Below the pieces are notes generated by a model, which searched no databases, was not told where the DNA came from, and saw only the letters and a program-made list of their open reading frames with translations. A stretch of 64,000 bases of DNA from Shewanella khirikhana (lineage in GTDB: Bacteria; Pseudomonadota; Gammaproteobacteria; Enterobacterales; Shewanellaceae), in contig NZ_CP020373.1 of NCBI RefSeq assembly GCF_003957745.1, positions 2,418,001-2,482,000 of the forward strand, in the 5' to 3' direction. The position numbers and the translations under genes were made by a program. This document shows positions 28,804 through 37,605 of the stretch, piece by piece. Every line of letters begins with the position of its first letter. The first letter of the stretch is position 1.

Positions 28804-30078
28804 TTAAATCAATGCGTTGATTGCTTCTGCCAGGGCCTCACGGGCCACCAGCTGTTGTTCGTTATCGTTGCGAAGTGGCTTGATGGCCACCTTGCCCTCG
28901 GCCAGTTCGTTCTCGCCGATAATCAGGGCTACCGCCGCGCCGCTCTTGTCGGCACGCTTAATCTGTTTCTTGAAGTTACCGCCGCCGCAGTGGTTCATAA
29001 TGCGAACCCCTGGCATGGCCTGACGCAGCTCATTGGCGATGGCAAAGGCCGCTGGTACACAGCTGTCGCCCATGGCGGTGACATACACATCCACGGCCGC
29101 CGGAACGTCTTTGGCGAGCTCCAGGGTTTCGAGCAAGAGCACAATGCGCTCAAGGCCCATGGCGAAGCCCACTGCCGGGGTATCTTTACCGCCAAGCTGG
29201 CCTACCAAACCGTCGTAACGGCCGCCGGCAAGCACTGTGCCCTGGGCACCCAGGCTCTCGGTGACCCATTCAAACACAGTCCGGTTGTAATAATCCAGCC
29301 CGCGAACCAAACGTGGGTTAACCCGGTATTGGATGCCAACGGCGTCCAAGAGTTCACACAAAGTGGAAAAATGTGCTTTGGTTTCATCACCCAGGTAATC
29401 CATCAGCTTGGGCGCATCGGCCAGCAGGGTCTGGATCTCAGGATTCTTGGTGTCCAGCACCCGCAGTGGGTTGCTGTACATGCGGCGCTGGCTGTCTTCA
29501 TCGAGCTTGTCTTTGTGCTGCTCGAGGAAGGCAATCAGGGCTTCGCGGTAAGTGGCGCGCTCGGCGCTGTCACCCAGGGTGTTGATTTCCAAAGTCACAT
29601 GCTCGGTCAGCCCCAGCTTTTGCCACAGCATGTTGGACAACATCAGCACTTCGGCATCGATGTCGGCGCTGCCAATACCATAGACTTCCACCCCAAACTG
29701 GTGGAACTGGCGGTAGCGACCTTTCTGGGGGCGCTCGTGGCGGAACATCGGGCCTGTGTACCACAGACGCTGTTCCTGGTTGTACAGCAAACCGTGCTCG
29801 TTACCGGCGCGAACCGTCGAGGCGGTGCCTTCGGGGCGCAGGGTCAGGCTGTCGCCGTTTCTGTCCTCGAAGGTATACATTTCTTTCTCAACGATGTCGG
29901 TGACTTCGCCAATGGAGCGCTTGAAAAGATCGGTGCTTTCCACGATGGGGGTGCGGATTTCGCTGTAACCAAAGGCTGCAACGCTCTCGCGCAGAACGCC
30001 TTCGAGTTTTTGCCACACGGGAGACTGGGTTGGCAGAATGTCATTCATTCCGCGAATCGCTTGGATCTGTTTTGCCAC
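28804..30078 (-). CDS. hisS: histidyl-tRNA synthetase
   Basis: Charges tRNA-His. With the GTG start at 30078 the product is 424 residues, the E. coli length, and begins VAKQIQAIRGMND, which aligns with the usual N-terminus. An upstream in-frame GTG at 30138 would add 20 atypical residues. The class II core has motif 2 around MFRHERPQKGRYRQFHQFG, the histidine-specific signatures LVRGLDYYN and GGRYDGL, and an anticodon-binding domain at the C-terminus (from about 330). It lies downstream of ispG. Confidence 0.97.
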   Translation of the reverse strand: MAKQIQAIRGMNDILPTQSPVWQKLEGVLRESVAAFGYSEIRTPIVESTDLFKRSIGEVTDIVEKEMYTFEDRNGDSLTLRPEGTASTVRAGNEHGLLYNQEQRLWYTGPMFRHERPQKGRYRQFHQFGVEVYGIGSADIDAEVLMLSNMLWQKLGLTEHVTLEINTLGDSAERATYREALIAFLEQHKDKLDEDSQRRMYSNPLRVLDTKNPEIQTLLADAPKLMDYLGDETKAHFSTLCELLDAVGIQYRVNPRLVRGLDYYNRTVFEWVTESLGAQGTVLAGGRYDGLVGQLGGKDTPAVGFAMGLERIVLLLETLELAKDVPAAVDVYVTAMGDSCVPAAFAIANELRQAMPGVRIMNHCGGGNFKKQIKRADKSGAAVALIIGENELAEGKVAIKPLRNDNEQQLVAREALAEAINALI

Positions 30079-30217
30079 TGTAATCGACTCGTTGGATAGC
30101 TTAAATATCAATAATTCAATCTGTTGGCTTAAAGCCACCGGAGCCTTTTTGCCGCCTTGGCGACAAAAAAGCGTTCCGCATTATAGGGGGTTGGCGCCCA
30201 AAGGTAAAACCGCGACC

Positions 30218-31336
30218 TCAGTCGTTGCCCGCGTCTTTGACCGGGATCCGACTTTCCATCAACGCAGCACGGGCACGGATTTTGGTTTCGAGGGCATCCA
30301 CTAAGTTGTCGTTGTCAAAACGCTCTTTCTGACGCACGCCATCTTCGTACACACCGCTCTTCTTATGACCACCGGCCAGCCCCAGATGAGATACCAGGGC
30401 TTCGCCGGGACCATTCACCACACAGCCGATGATGGACACGTCCATGGCGGTGGTGACGTCTTCGAGACGACGCTCAAGTTCATTCACGGTGCCAATCACA
30501 TCGAACTCCTGACGGGAGCATGACGGACAGGCAATAAAGTTGATGCCTCGGGAGCGGATGCGCAGCGACTTGAGAATATCAAAACCGACTTTGATTTCTT
30601 CCACCGGATCGGCCGCCAGCGAAATACGCAGGGTATCGCCAATGCCTTCGGCGAGCAGCATCCCAAGGCCTACTGCGGATTTAACCGCACCGGCACGGGC
30701 GCCGCCGGCCTCGGTAATTCCCAAATGCAGCGGCTGCTGAATTTGTTTGGCCAGCAGGCGGTAAGACTCAACCGCGAGGAACACATCAGAGGCCTTCACG
30801 CTCACCTTGAACTGGTCGAAGTTGAGGCGATCGAGGATATCCACGTGACGCATGGCCGATTCCAGCAGCGCCTGGGGCGTGGGTTCCTTGTATTTGTCCA
30901 TCAGGTCTTTTTCAAGACTGCCACCGTTAACACCGATGCGGATGGGAATATTTTTATCGCGGGCACAATCAACCACGGCGCGAATGCGCTCTTCGTTGCC
31001 GATGTTGCCGGGGTTAATGCGCAGACAGTCCACGCCGTATTCGGCCACCTTGAGGGCGATACGGTAATCGAAGTGGATATCGGCCACCAGCGGCACCTGT
31101 ACCTGCTGCTTAATCAGCTTGAAGGCTTCGGCCGCATCCATGGTGGGCACGGACACCCGCACTATGTCGGCGCCCACTTTTTCCAGCGCGCGAATTTGCG
31201 CCACCGTGGCCTCGACATCCGTGGTACGGGTGTTGGTCATGGACTGGACGGCGATAGGCGCACCATCACCGATGGGCACATTACCCACGTAAATCCGGGT
31301 GGATGGGCGACGTTTAATGGGGGTCTCGTTGTACAT
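30218..31336 (-). CDS. ispG: 4-hydroxy-3-methylbut-2-enyl diphosphate synthase
   Basis: Iron-sulfur enzyme of the MEP pathway converting MEcPP to HMBPP. I chose ATG 31336 over a TTG six bases upstream. It gives 372 residues beginning MYNETPIKRR, matching the E. coli protein in length and putting the [4Fe-4S] cysteines at 270 and 273 (CPSCSRQEF), with the third in GCVVNGPGE at about 305. The TIM-barrel substrate motifs VADIHFDYR and RINPGNIG are intact. It lies between rodZ and hisS on the minus strand. Confidence 0.97.
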   Translation of the reverse strand: MYNETPIKRRPSTRIYVGNVPIGDGAPIAVQSMTNTRTTDVEATVAQIRALEKVGADIVRVSVPTMDAAEAFKLIKQQVQVPLVADIHFDYRIALKVAEYGVDCLRINPGNIGNEERIRAVVDCARDKNIPIRIGVNGGSLEKDLMDKYKEPTPQALLESAMRHVDILDRLNFDQFKVSVKASDVFLAVESYRLLAKQIQQPLHLGITEAGGARAGAVKSAVGLGMLLAEGIGDTLRISLAADPVEEIKVGFDILKSLRIRSRGINFIACPSCSRQEFDVIGTVNELERRLEDVTTAMDVSIIGCVVNGPGEALVSHLGLAGGHKKSGVYEDGVRQKERFDNDNLVDALETKIRARAALMESRIPVKDAGND

Positions 31337-31362
31337 GGTCAAATACTTCTTATGCCTTGCGT

Positions 31363-32400
31363 TTAACCGTTTTTGGGCAGGGTGAAGCGGGCCACCTTGC
31401 CAGCAGGAAACTCATTGAGGCCCACGGCCTCACCGTTGAAGGTCACAGTCACAGCCTGGGGCGCGCCAAGGATCAGCTTAAATGGCGCCTTGCCACTGAG
31501 GCTTACGGCCTGTCCGGCCTTGCGAAGGTCAGCCAGCAGCACCTTGCCGGTGGCATCTTTTACCTGGATCCAGCAATCGGCGCTGAGGGCGAGCTCAACC
31601 GACGCCTGACCTGCTGCGGGCGTGCTCTGCCCGGCTTGGGTATTCGGCGCATCCATGGAAGCCGCATCAGTGGCCGGATTTGCCTGGGCGCCAGACTCAC
31701 TAGGTGCCTGGGTTGATGTCTGAACCTGAGCCTGCGCCAGTTCAGCGGCAGCACGTTCGCCAGCTTGCGCCTGAGCCGCAAGCTCCTGTGCACTCGATTC
31801 ATTTGCGAGCTGGTCACTTGCGAGCTGGTCACTTGCAAGCGGGTCATTTACCGACTGGTCTGCAGAGGACAAACGGCGCTCTTCAATGCGAATTTGTCCC
31901 ATGGACGCAGTTTCAGCGCTGGAGGCCGCGACTTCTTCGGCAGTAGGTTTGGAGAAGTCTACCCCGGCACTGTTGAAAAACTTGCTGGTTTGCAGCCACC
32001 AAAACACCATCAGTGCCAGCAGGATAACTATGACCAGCCAGGTCACCATCTGGTAACGGCTGTCACGGGCCTGACGTACGGTTTTGCGGGAAAAGCTTTG
32101 CATGGTGGGCTGACTGACGCCAGGTGCCTGGCGGGCGAGACAGGCTTCAACCTGCTGCTTGTCGGCCTCAACGATGCGGGCAAAGTTTTTCACGTAACCG
32201 CGAACATAGGTGGTTGAGGAGATATTGCTGAAATCGTCAGCTTCGATGTCTTTTACGATGGAAGGCCGTAAATGCAAAGCCGTCGCAACATCGGCGACGG
32301 ACATGCCCCGCGCTTCGCGGGCGGCCTTGAGGATAACACCCAGACTCTGCTCGGGAGCCTCCTGGGGTTCCGCTGAAGAAGCGTTCAATTCTTCGCTCAT
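31363..32400 (-). CDS. rodZ: cytoskeletal protein RodZ
   Basis: Bitopic membrane protein that links MreB to the cell-elongation machinery. Its 345 residues comprise a cytoplasmic Cro/C1-like HTH domain (about 20-90), a basic juxtamembrane stretch, one membrane segment (about 117-136, MVTWLVIVILLALMVFWW), a low-complexity periplasmic linker rich in Gln, Ala and Ser, and a C-terminal DUF4115 beta domain. The linker contains a 15-bp repeat in three copies (bases 31805-31849) encoding LASDQLASDQLANES-like residues, a likely length-variable site. The start overlaps the pilW stop by four bases. Confidence 0.93.
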   Translation of the reverse strand: MSEELNASSAEPQEAPEQSLGVILKAAREARGMSVADVATALHLRPSIVKDIEADDFSNISSTTYVRGYVKNFARIVEADKQQVEACLARQAPGVSQPTMQSFSRKTVRQARDSRYQMVTWLVIVILLALMVFWWLQTSKFFNSAGVDFSKPTAEEVAASSAETASMGQIRIEERRLSSADQSVNDPLASDQLASDQLANESSAQELAAQAQAGERAAAELAQAQVQTSTQAPSESGAQANPATDAASMDAPNTQAGQSTPAAGQASVELALSADCWIQVKDATGKVLLADLRKAGQAVSLSGKAPFKLILGAPQAVTVTFNGEAVGLNEFPAGKVARFTLPKNG

Positions 32401-33185
32401 TGATTCAAACTGGCCCGATATGCTTTGGCTTCTGGTGAAGCAGGAAATTTGGCCAGCAGCAAAATGCCATAACGGCTGCTGGCGTCGGTATTATTCAGTT
32501 GGCGCTCGATTTCCACTCCCAATGCCAGGCTCTGAGCCGACTGGGGAACCACGGTATGCAAACGTTCAAGCGTTTGTTTGGCCGCCAGGTAATCCTGGCT
32601 GTCCAGGGCAATTTCTGTCAGTTCCAACAGGGAGGAAGCGCGCCGTGGGTCATACTTTAGCGCCATATCAAAGTAGTGTCGCGCTTTTTCTATGCGGCCC
32701 GCATCACGGCTGCAAATGCCCAGGTTTTCATAGCTGGAGGCGGTGCGGGTGTAATTGGGTTGCTCGATGGCCTTGAGGAACATCTCTTCGGCTTCGTCAA
32801 AACGTTTTTGCTGGCACAGAAACACGCCGAAGTTGTTCATGGAGTCGCCGCTGGCATCGCTGGAGCGAACTGCACGGCGGTAGGCTTCTTCGGTGCGTGG
32901 CACATCACCCACGGTTTGATAGAAGTAAGCCATGGCCACATGCACCTCTTCAAGCTCAGGTGCGTAGCTCATGGCTTTATCGAGGTTGAACTTGGCCTGC
33001 TCCATGTTGCCGCGCTGCAGATACATCAGCCCAAGCTGAGTCCGCTCTTTTGCGGCGCCGACCTTATCAAACTTGCGCTCGGACACCGGAATATCGGTGC
33101 CCGAATAGGTTTGTTCGGTGACGCAACCTGTCACACCCGCCGACAAAACCAGGATCAGAGATAAGAAGGGCAATCCTTGCTTCAT
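32397..33185 (-). CDS. pilW: type IV pilus biogenesis lipoprotein PilW (PilF)
   Basis: Outer-membrane lipoprotein needed for PilQ secretin assembly. I chose ATG 33185, which has AGG seven bases upstream and gives MKQGLPFLSLILVLSAGVTGC, a clean lipoprotein signal with the Cys at about 21. A TTG 24 bases further upstream is less likely. The rest is about six TPR repeats, including LGLMYLQRGNMEQAKFNLDKA and NFGVFLCQQKRFDEAEEMF. It overlaps rodZ downstream and follows rlmN by 32 bases, the conserved order. Confidence 0.92.
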   Translation of the reverse strand: MKQGLPFLSLILVLSAGVTGCVTEQTYSGTDIPVSERKFDKVGAAKERTQLGLMYLQRGNMEQAKFNLDKAMSYAPELEEVHVAMAYFYQTVGDVPRTEEAYRRAVRSSDASGDSMNNFGVFLCQQKRFDEAEEMFLKAIEQPNYTRTASSYENLGICSRDAGRIEKARHYFDMALKYDPRRASSLLELTEIALDSQDYLAAKQTLERLHTVVPQSAQSLALGVEIERQLNNTDASSRYGILLLAKFPASPEAKAYRASLNQ

Positions 33186-33217
33186 GTGCAAACCTATTAA
33201 TCTGTGCAAACAATGAG

Positions 33218-34339
33218 TTATTTCATTGTGACTGAAATCTGACTTTCTTGCATGCGTTTTTTTGTCAAACGCTTGGTGCGATCGCGGATATCTCCGGCCA
33301 ACTGACCACAGGCGGCATCGATATCGTCGCCACGGGTTTTACGCACGATCACGGTCAGATCGTACTCCATCAACACCTTGGCAAAACGGTCGATACGGGA
33401 GTTCGACGAGCGGCCATAGGGTGAACCCGGATAGGGGTTGAATGGGATCAGGTTGATTTTACAGGGAGTATCCTTCATCAATTGCGCCAGCTCATGGGCC
33501 TGATCTGTGCTGTCGTTGATGTGGTCGAGCATCACATACTCAACAGTCACGCGGCCACGGTTGGCGTTGGATTTTTCCAGATAGCCACGGATAGAGGCCA
33601 AAAACTGCTGCAGCGGATACTTTTTGTTGATGGGCACCAATACATCGCGCAGTTCATCGTTTGGCGCGTGAATACTCACCGCCAGCGCCACATCAATCAT
33701 GTCGCCAAGCTTATCCAGCGCCGGCACCACACCGGACGTCGACAACGTCACCCGACGCTTGGACAGGCCAAAGCCATAATCGTCCAGCATGATATTCATG
33801 GCGGGCACCACGTTGGCCATGTTGAGCAGAGGCTCACCCATGCCCATCATCACCACGTTGGAAATCGGGCGCTCGCCGGTTTCTTTCTGGAAGCCCAGGA
33901 AATGGGACACACGCCAGATTTGACCTACGATTTCACCCACGGCCAGGTTACGGTTAAAGCCCTGCTGCGCCGTAGAGCAGAAGGTACACTCCAGCGCACA
34001 ACCCACCTGGGAGGACACGCACAGGGTCGCGCGGTCATCTTCAGGGATGTACACAGTTTCCACTTCCTGGCCCTGACCCACGTTAATGGCAAACTTAATG
34101 GTGCCATCGGTGGATTTTTGGTAACTGGTGATTTCAGGCGCAACGATTTCACAACGAGCCTCAAGCTTGCCGCGCAGCACCTTGTTGATGTTGGTCATCT
34201 CGCTGAAGTCGCTGACACCAAAATGATAGATCCATTGCATGATCTGCTGAGCCCGAAAGGGTTTTTCCCCCATTTCAGTCAGCAGCGCTTTCAGTCCCTG
34301 TAAATCCAGGTCCAGCAAATTGATCTTCTTTTCACTCAT
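33218..34339 (-). CDS. rlmN: dual-specificity RNA methyltransferase RlmN
   Basis: Radical-SAM enzyme that methylates C2 of A2503 in 23S rRNA and A37 in a set of tRNAs. Its 373 residues contain the cluster motif CALECTFCS (C-x3-C-x2-C), the GMGEPLLN motif, and the catalytic second cysteine in DDIDAACGQLAGD near the C-terminus. ATG 34339 begins MSEKKINLLDLDL. It is the first gene of the rlmN-pilW-rodZ-ispG-hisS-yfgM-bamB-der run in this window. Confidence 0.97.
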   Translation of the reverse strand: MSEKKINLLDLDLQGLKALLTEMGEKPFRAQQIMQWIYHFGVSDFSEMTNINKVLRGKLEARCEIVAPEITSYQKSTDGTIKFAINVGQGQEVETVYIPEDDRATLCVSSQVGCALECTFCSTAQQGFNRNLAVGEIVGQIWRVSHFLGFQKETGERPISNVVMMGMGEPLLNMANVVPAMNIMLDDYGFGLSKRRVTLSTSGVVPALDKLGDMIDVALAVSIHAPNDELRDVLVPINKKYPLQQFLASIRGYLEKSNANRGRVTVEYVMLDHINDSTDQAHELAQLMKDTPCKINLIPFNPYPGSPYGRSSNSRIDRFAKVLMEYDLTVIVRKTRGDDIDAACGQLAGDIRDRTKRLTKKRMQESQISVTMK

Positions 34340-34467
34340 CAGACAAACCTCAAAAACCAGTTATTCCCACCCGGGGGGTCGCGAATTATACCGATGCAGC
34401 GACAATTTCGCCAGCAGCCAGACGAAGTCTGTGTTACCATTGCCGCCGGTCAATATTGGCCTATGCG

Positions 34468-35553
34468 ATGGAGTTGTTTGTACCTTATATGGTCACCCTC
34501 ATTATTATCATAATCGTTGCCGTTGGCGTGTCCTTTCTGTGCAGCGTATTTGAAGCCGTTCTGTTATCCGTCACCCCAAGTTATATTGCCTCTCTCGAAC
34601 AGGATAACGCCGCCGCGGCCAAGCGCCTGCGGGCTCAAAAAGATAACGTTGAAGCGCCCCTGGTGGCGATTCTCACCCTGAACACAATTTCCCATACCGT
34701 GGGTGCAGCCGTTGCCGGTGCCCAGGCCGCCTATGTATTTGGCGATGAAATGTTGGGCGTGTTCTCAGCGGTACTGACCTTCATCATTCTGTTTTTCTCT
34801 GAAATCATCCCCAAAACCATTGGTGCCAACTACTGGCGCAGTCTGGCGCCTTCTGTAAGTCTGGCGCTGCTGTGGATGGAGCGTGCCACCCGACCGCTGA
34901 TTTGGATGTCGCAGCAAGTCACCAAATTGCTGGGTAAAGGCGAGGAAGGCCAATACATCCGTCAGGAAATGAGCGCCATGGCGCGCATGGGCCATGAGTC
35001 CGGCGAACTGGATGCCCAGGAGTCGCGGATCCTGACCCAAATTCTGTCGGTAAAAGAAATGCCGGTCACCGCCATTATGACGCCGCGCACCGTGATGTTT
35101 TCTGTGCCCATGAGCATGACTCAGAAGGAGTTTGTCGAAAAATATATCGCCAAGCCCTTCAGCCGCCTGCCGGTGTATGGCGTCGATACCGACGATATCC
35201 AGGGATTTGTAAACCGTACTGACATTCTGCTTGGTGCCCACGATGCACCCGATGCCAACCTCGCCAGCATCAAGCGCAGCCTGCTGGCGGTGCCCGAAAC
35301 CGCCAAGGTATTGCCGCTGCTGGAGCTGATGATCAAACGCAACACCCAAATTGCGGTGGTGGTTGATGAATACGGCTCGGCCCAGGGTCTGGTGACCCAG
35401 GAAGACATTATCGAATCCATGCTGGGACTCGAGATTGTCGATTTGAACGATCCGGCCATCGACATGCAGCGTCTGGCAAGGCAGCTGTGGAAACGTCGAA
35501 TGAAGGATAAGGGCATACGCCTGTCGGACGACCAGGACAACGAACAGCAATAA
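34468..35553 (+). CDS. CNNM/CorC-type membrane protein with CBS domains
   Basis: Inner-membrane protein of the CNNM (DUF21) family, whose members are linked to Mg2+/Co2+ transport or homeostasis. Its 361 residues show about four membrane segments in the first 140 residues (the first around VTLIIIIIVAVGVSFLC) and the FSEIIPKTIGAN motif. A CBS pair follows (about 200-320), with IMTPRTVMFSVP and VVDEYGSAQGLVTQEDI. There is no CorC_HlyC transporter-associated domain, so it is a short member. I chose ATG 34468; the frame opens at TTG 34456 and another ATG lies at 34489. A terminator follows. Confidence 0.85.
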   Translation: MELFVPYMVTLIIIIIVAVGVSFLCSVFEAVLLSVTPSYIASLEQDNAAAAKRLRAQKDNVEAPLVAILTLNTISHTVGAAVAGAQAAYVFGDEMLGVFSAVLTFIILFFSEIIPKTIGANYWRSLAPSVSLALLWMERATRPLIWMSQQVTKLLGKGEEGQYIRQEMSAMARMGHESGELDAQESRILTQILSVKEMPVTAIMTPRTVMFSVPMSMTQKEFVEKYIAKPFSRLPVYGVDTDDIQGFVNRTDILLGAHDAPDANLASIKRSLLAVPETAKVLPLLELMIKRNTQIAVVVDEYGSAQGLVTQEDIIESMLGLEIVDLNDPAIDMQRLARQLWKRRMKDKGIRLSDDQDNEQQ

Positions 35554-35559
35554 TCCCCT

Positions 35560-35587
35560 GCCCGGCCTGAAGCCGGGCAAGTTTTTT
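35560..35587 (+). terminator. rho-independent terminator of the CNNM gene
   Basis: A GCCCGGC-CTGAA-GCCGGGC stem is followed by AAG and six T, starting seven bases after the stop codon. Confidence 0.9.
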
Positions 35588-35592
35588 ATAAG

Positions 35593-35865
35593 GGAAGGTG
35601 CGAATAAGTCCCGTGCTTGCTCTGCGTGTGCTTAAAGTGGATAGATGCAAGGCACAGTTCGCAGCGAATGGCCTTAGTCCTTCGCAAGAACTGTAACGCA
35701 GCAGATACCGCTGTAAGCCACGCCCTGCGGGGCTTTGAAGCAGAAATTCAGCGTTATTCAACTTCAGCCGGACGGCGGGGGCGCCCAGCCATGCCCTCAG
35801 TTGAATGCCTTGAACTGTCGCTGCTATCAAAGCCAGAGCTGTGCGACGACTTGTTCGCACCTTCC
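35593..35865. mobile_element. MITE-like non-autonomous element, 273 bp
   Basis: The ends form an 18-base imperfect terminal inverted repeat: GGAAGGTGCGAATAAGTC at 35593-35610 and its complement with one change at 35848-35865. TAAG flanks both sides (35589-35592 and 35866-35869), fitting a 4-bp target duplication. The interior has further inverted repeats (for example ATTCAACT / AGTTGAAT) and no credible gene. I recall similar repeats in other Shewanella genomes but cannot search. The right end stops about seven bases before the ribosome-binding site of the next gene. Confidence 0.7.
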
Positions 35866-35883
35866 TAAGGTTAAGGTTTTTCT

Positions 35884-37605
35884 TTGCAGACTTCTCCCTA
35901 CACACTGCGACTGGCACATATCAACGATTGCCACAGTAATTTTGACCCTGTGTCGCTGACGCTTAAAGTCAGCGGCGCCGGCGAGCCCATCAAGGTTGCC
36001 GCCCATAGCGGCGGCTACGGCCGTCTTGCGACTGTGCTTGCCAATGCCCGCGCCGAGGCCGAAGCAGCAGATACGCCCTTTTTGTTCCTCCATGGCGGCG
36101 ACACCTTCCAGGGCACTCTCTATTTCAATGAATTTCGCGGCAAAGCCAACGCCAGATTGCTCAACCTGCTAAAACCCGACGCCATAGTGCTGGGCAACCA
36201 TGAAATAGACAGCGGTAACGCGCCGCTGCGCCGCTTTATCGAAGCCATCGATTTTCCGATGCTGGCGGGCAACATGGATTTATCCGCAGAAGACCCCACC
36301 AAGGGCTTTGCGCTGGCAACCCTGGGCAACCTGCTGTACTACGACCACCAGCGCGGCTGCGCCCAGGTGCTGAAAAAACCACTTGGCGATAAACAAATGG
36401 CGATTGTGGGTATCACCCTCGACCAGATGCAGGTGATTGCCAGGCCTGATCCCGATACCCAGTTCAGGGACGCCATCGACACCTGCCGCGCAACCGTTAA
36501 CGCACTGAAAGCCGATGGGATCCATCATATTCTGGTGCTCAGCCATCTGGGGCTGGATGGCGATCGCAAACTGGCCGCCGCGGTGGATGGCATCAGCCTG
36601 ATTGTAGGTGGCCACAGCCATACCCTGATGGGTGATTTTACCAATCTGGGTTTGCCCTGCGTGCCCTGGGGCGAGCGGGTTAATAACACGCCAATTCTCC
36701 ACGCCGGCAAATACGCCGAAACCATAGGTCTTGCCGAAATTGTCTTCGATGCGCAGGGACGGGTGACCGCGCTGGACGGCGGCAACTATCTGATGCTCGA
36801 TGAACACCCACTGGTGGACAACCTGAGCGCAGAGCTTAGAGCCGAGGCGCTCAATCAATTGAAGGCACATCCCGGGATCCTCTGGTGTGAAGCCGAGCCC
36901 GGCATTCAGTCGATAATCGATAAAGAGTTCCGTCCGGCCATTACCGCCCTTGATCATCAGGTGCTGGCCATGGTGCCGCGGGAACTTATCCATACCCGCC
37001 TGCCGAGCAAATCCCTGCCCCACGGCAGCGAGGTGGCCCCCTGGGTCAGCCGGGCCATGTACGAAGAAACCCGCATTCTCGATGGCGCTGTGCAGTTTGC
37101 GCTGCACAACGCCGGCGGCGTGCGTCAGTCCATGAGTCAGGGCAAAATAACCCTGGCCGACGTGCTCGGCCGCCTGCTGCCATTCGAATTGCCGCTGGTG
37201 AAGTACGCCATCGAAGGCCAATACCTGATTGAAGCGCTGGAGTCAGCGATTAACAGCGCCACCAACAACAGTGTTATCGGCACCGGCGCCGGCAGTTTCC
37301 CCTACACCTTCGGGCTTAAATACCACTACGATGGCAGACGGCCTCAGGGCGAGCGGATCCTGTCGCTGACCCTGTCTCAGGGTGGCCTGTGGGTGCCGGT
37401 GGAAGCCGGCAAGGTGTACGTGGGGGTATCGACGGCCTACACGGCATCGGGGAAAGAGGGCTATCAGGCGCTGTCACTGTGCCACTGGCAGGAGCCAGTG
37501 CCCAATCTCACCCTGCCGGGCGCCTTTATCCGCTTTATTGAACGTCATGGTGGATTTGCCGAGGAGATGCTGCCGCAGCTGTCCTACATCAGCCACCTGC
37601 GCTAA
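35884..37605 (+). CDS. bifunctional metallophosphatase / 5'-nucleotidase family protein
   Basis: A two-metal phosphoesterase of the UshA/NadN family, expected to hydrolyse nucleotides or related phosphoesters. The 573 residues hold the metal motifs HINDCH (Asp15, His17), GGDTFQG, LGNHEID, LSHLG and GGHSH in the N-terminal domain, and a C-terminal 5'-nucleotidase domain with NAGGVRQ and DVLGRLLPFE. Translation appears to start at TTG 35884, with AAGG seven bases upstream; DxH lies so close that no later start is possible. Odd: there is no signal peptide, whereas most relatives are periplasmic. Cytoplasmic location, or loss of a longer 5' end through the adjacent element, are both possible. Confidence 0.85.
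   Translation: MQTSPYTLRLAHINDCHSNFDPVSLTLKVSGAGEPIKVAAHSGGYGRLATVLANARAEAEAADTPFLFLHGGDTFQGTLYFNEFRGKANARLLNLLKPDAIVLGNHEIDSGNAPLRRFIEAIDFPMLAGNMDLSAEDPTKGFALATLGNLLYYDHQRGCAQVLKKPLGDKQMAIVGITLDQMQVIARPDPDTQFRDAIDTCRATVNALKADGIHHILVLSHLGLDGDRKLAAAVDGISLIVGGHSHTLMGDFTNLGLPCVPWGERVNNTPILHAGKYAETIGLAEIVFDAQGRVTALDGGNYLMLDEHPLVDNLSAELRAEALNQLKAHPGILWCEAEPGIQSIIDKEFRPAITALDHQVLAMVPRELIHTRLPSKSLPHGSEVAPWVSRAMYEETRILDGAVQFALHNAGGVRQSMSQGKITLADVLGRLLPFELPLVKYAIEGQYLIEALESAINSATNNSVIGTGAGSFPYTFGLKYHYDGRRPQGERILSLTLSQGGLWVPVEAGKVYVGVSTAYTASGKEGYQALSLCHWQEPVPNLTLPGAFIRFIERHGGFAEEMLPQLSYISHLR

Noticed and set aside
28855..30099. A 414-residue plus-strand frame over hisS
   Set aside because: Antisense shadow of histidyl-tRNA synthetase.
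30146..30169. Inverted repeat between ispG and hisS as a terminator
   Set aside because: The stem is flanked by T on the wrong side for the minus strand (A residues follow it), so it is not a standard terminator in the direction of the operon. It may only be a leader stem of hisS.
35408..35917. A 169-residue minus-strand frame through the MITE-like element
   Set aside because: It crosses a coding end, a terminator and both ends of the element, and has no family resemblance. The element appears non-coding.
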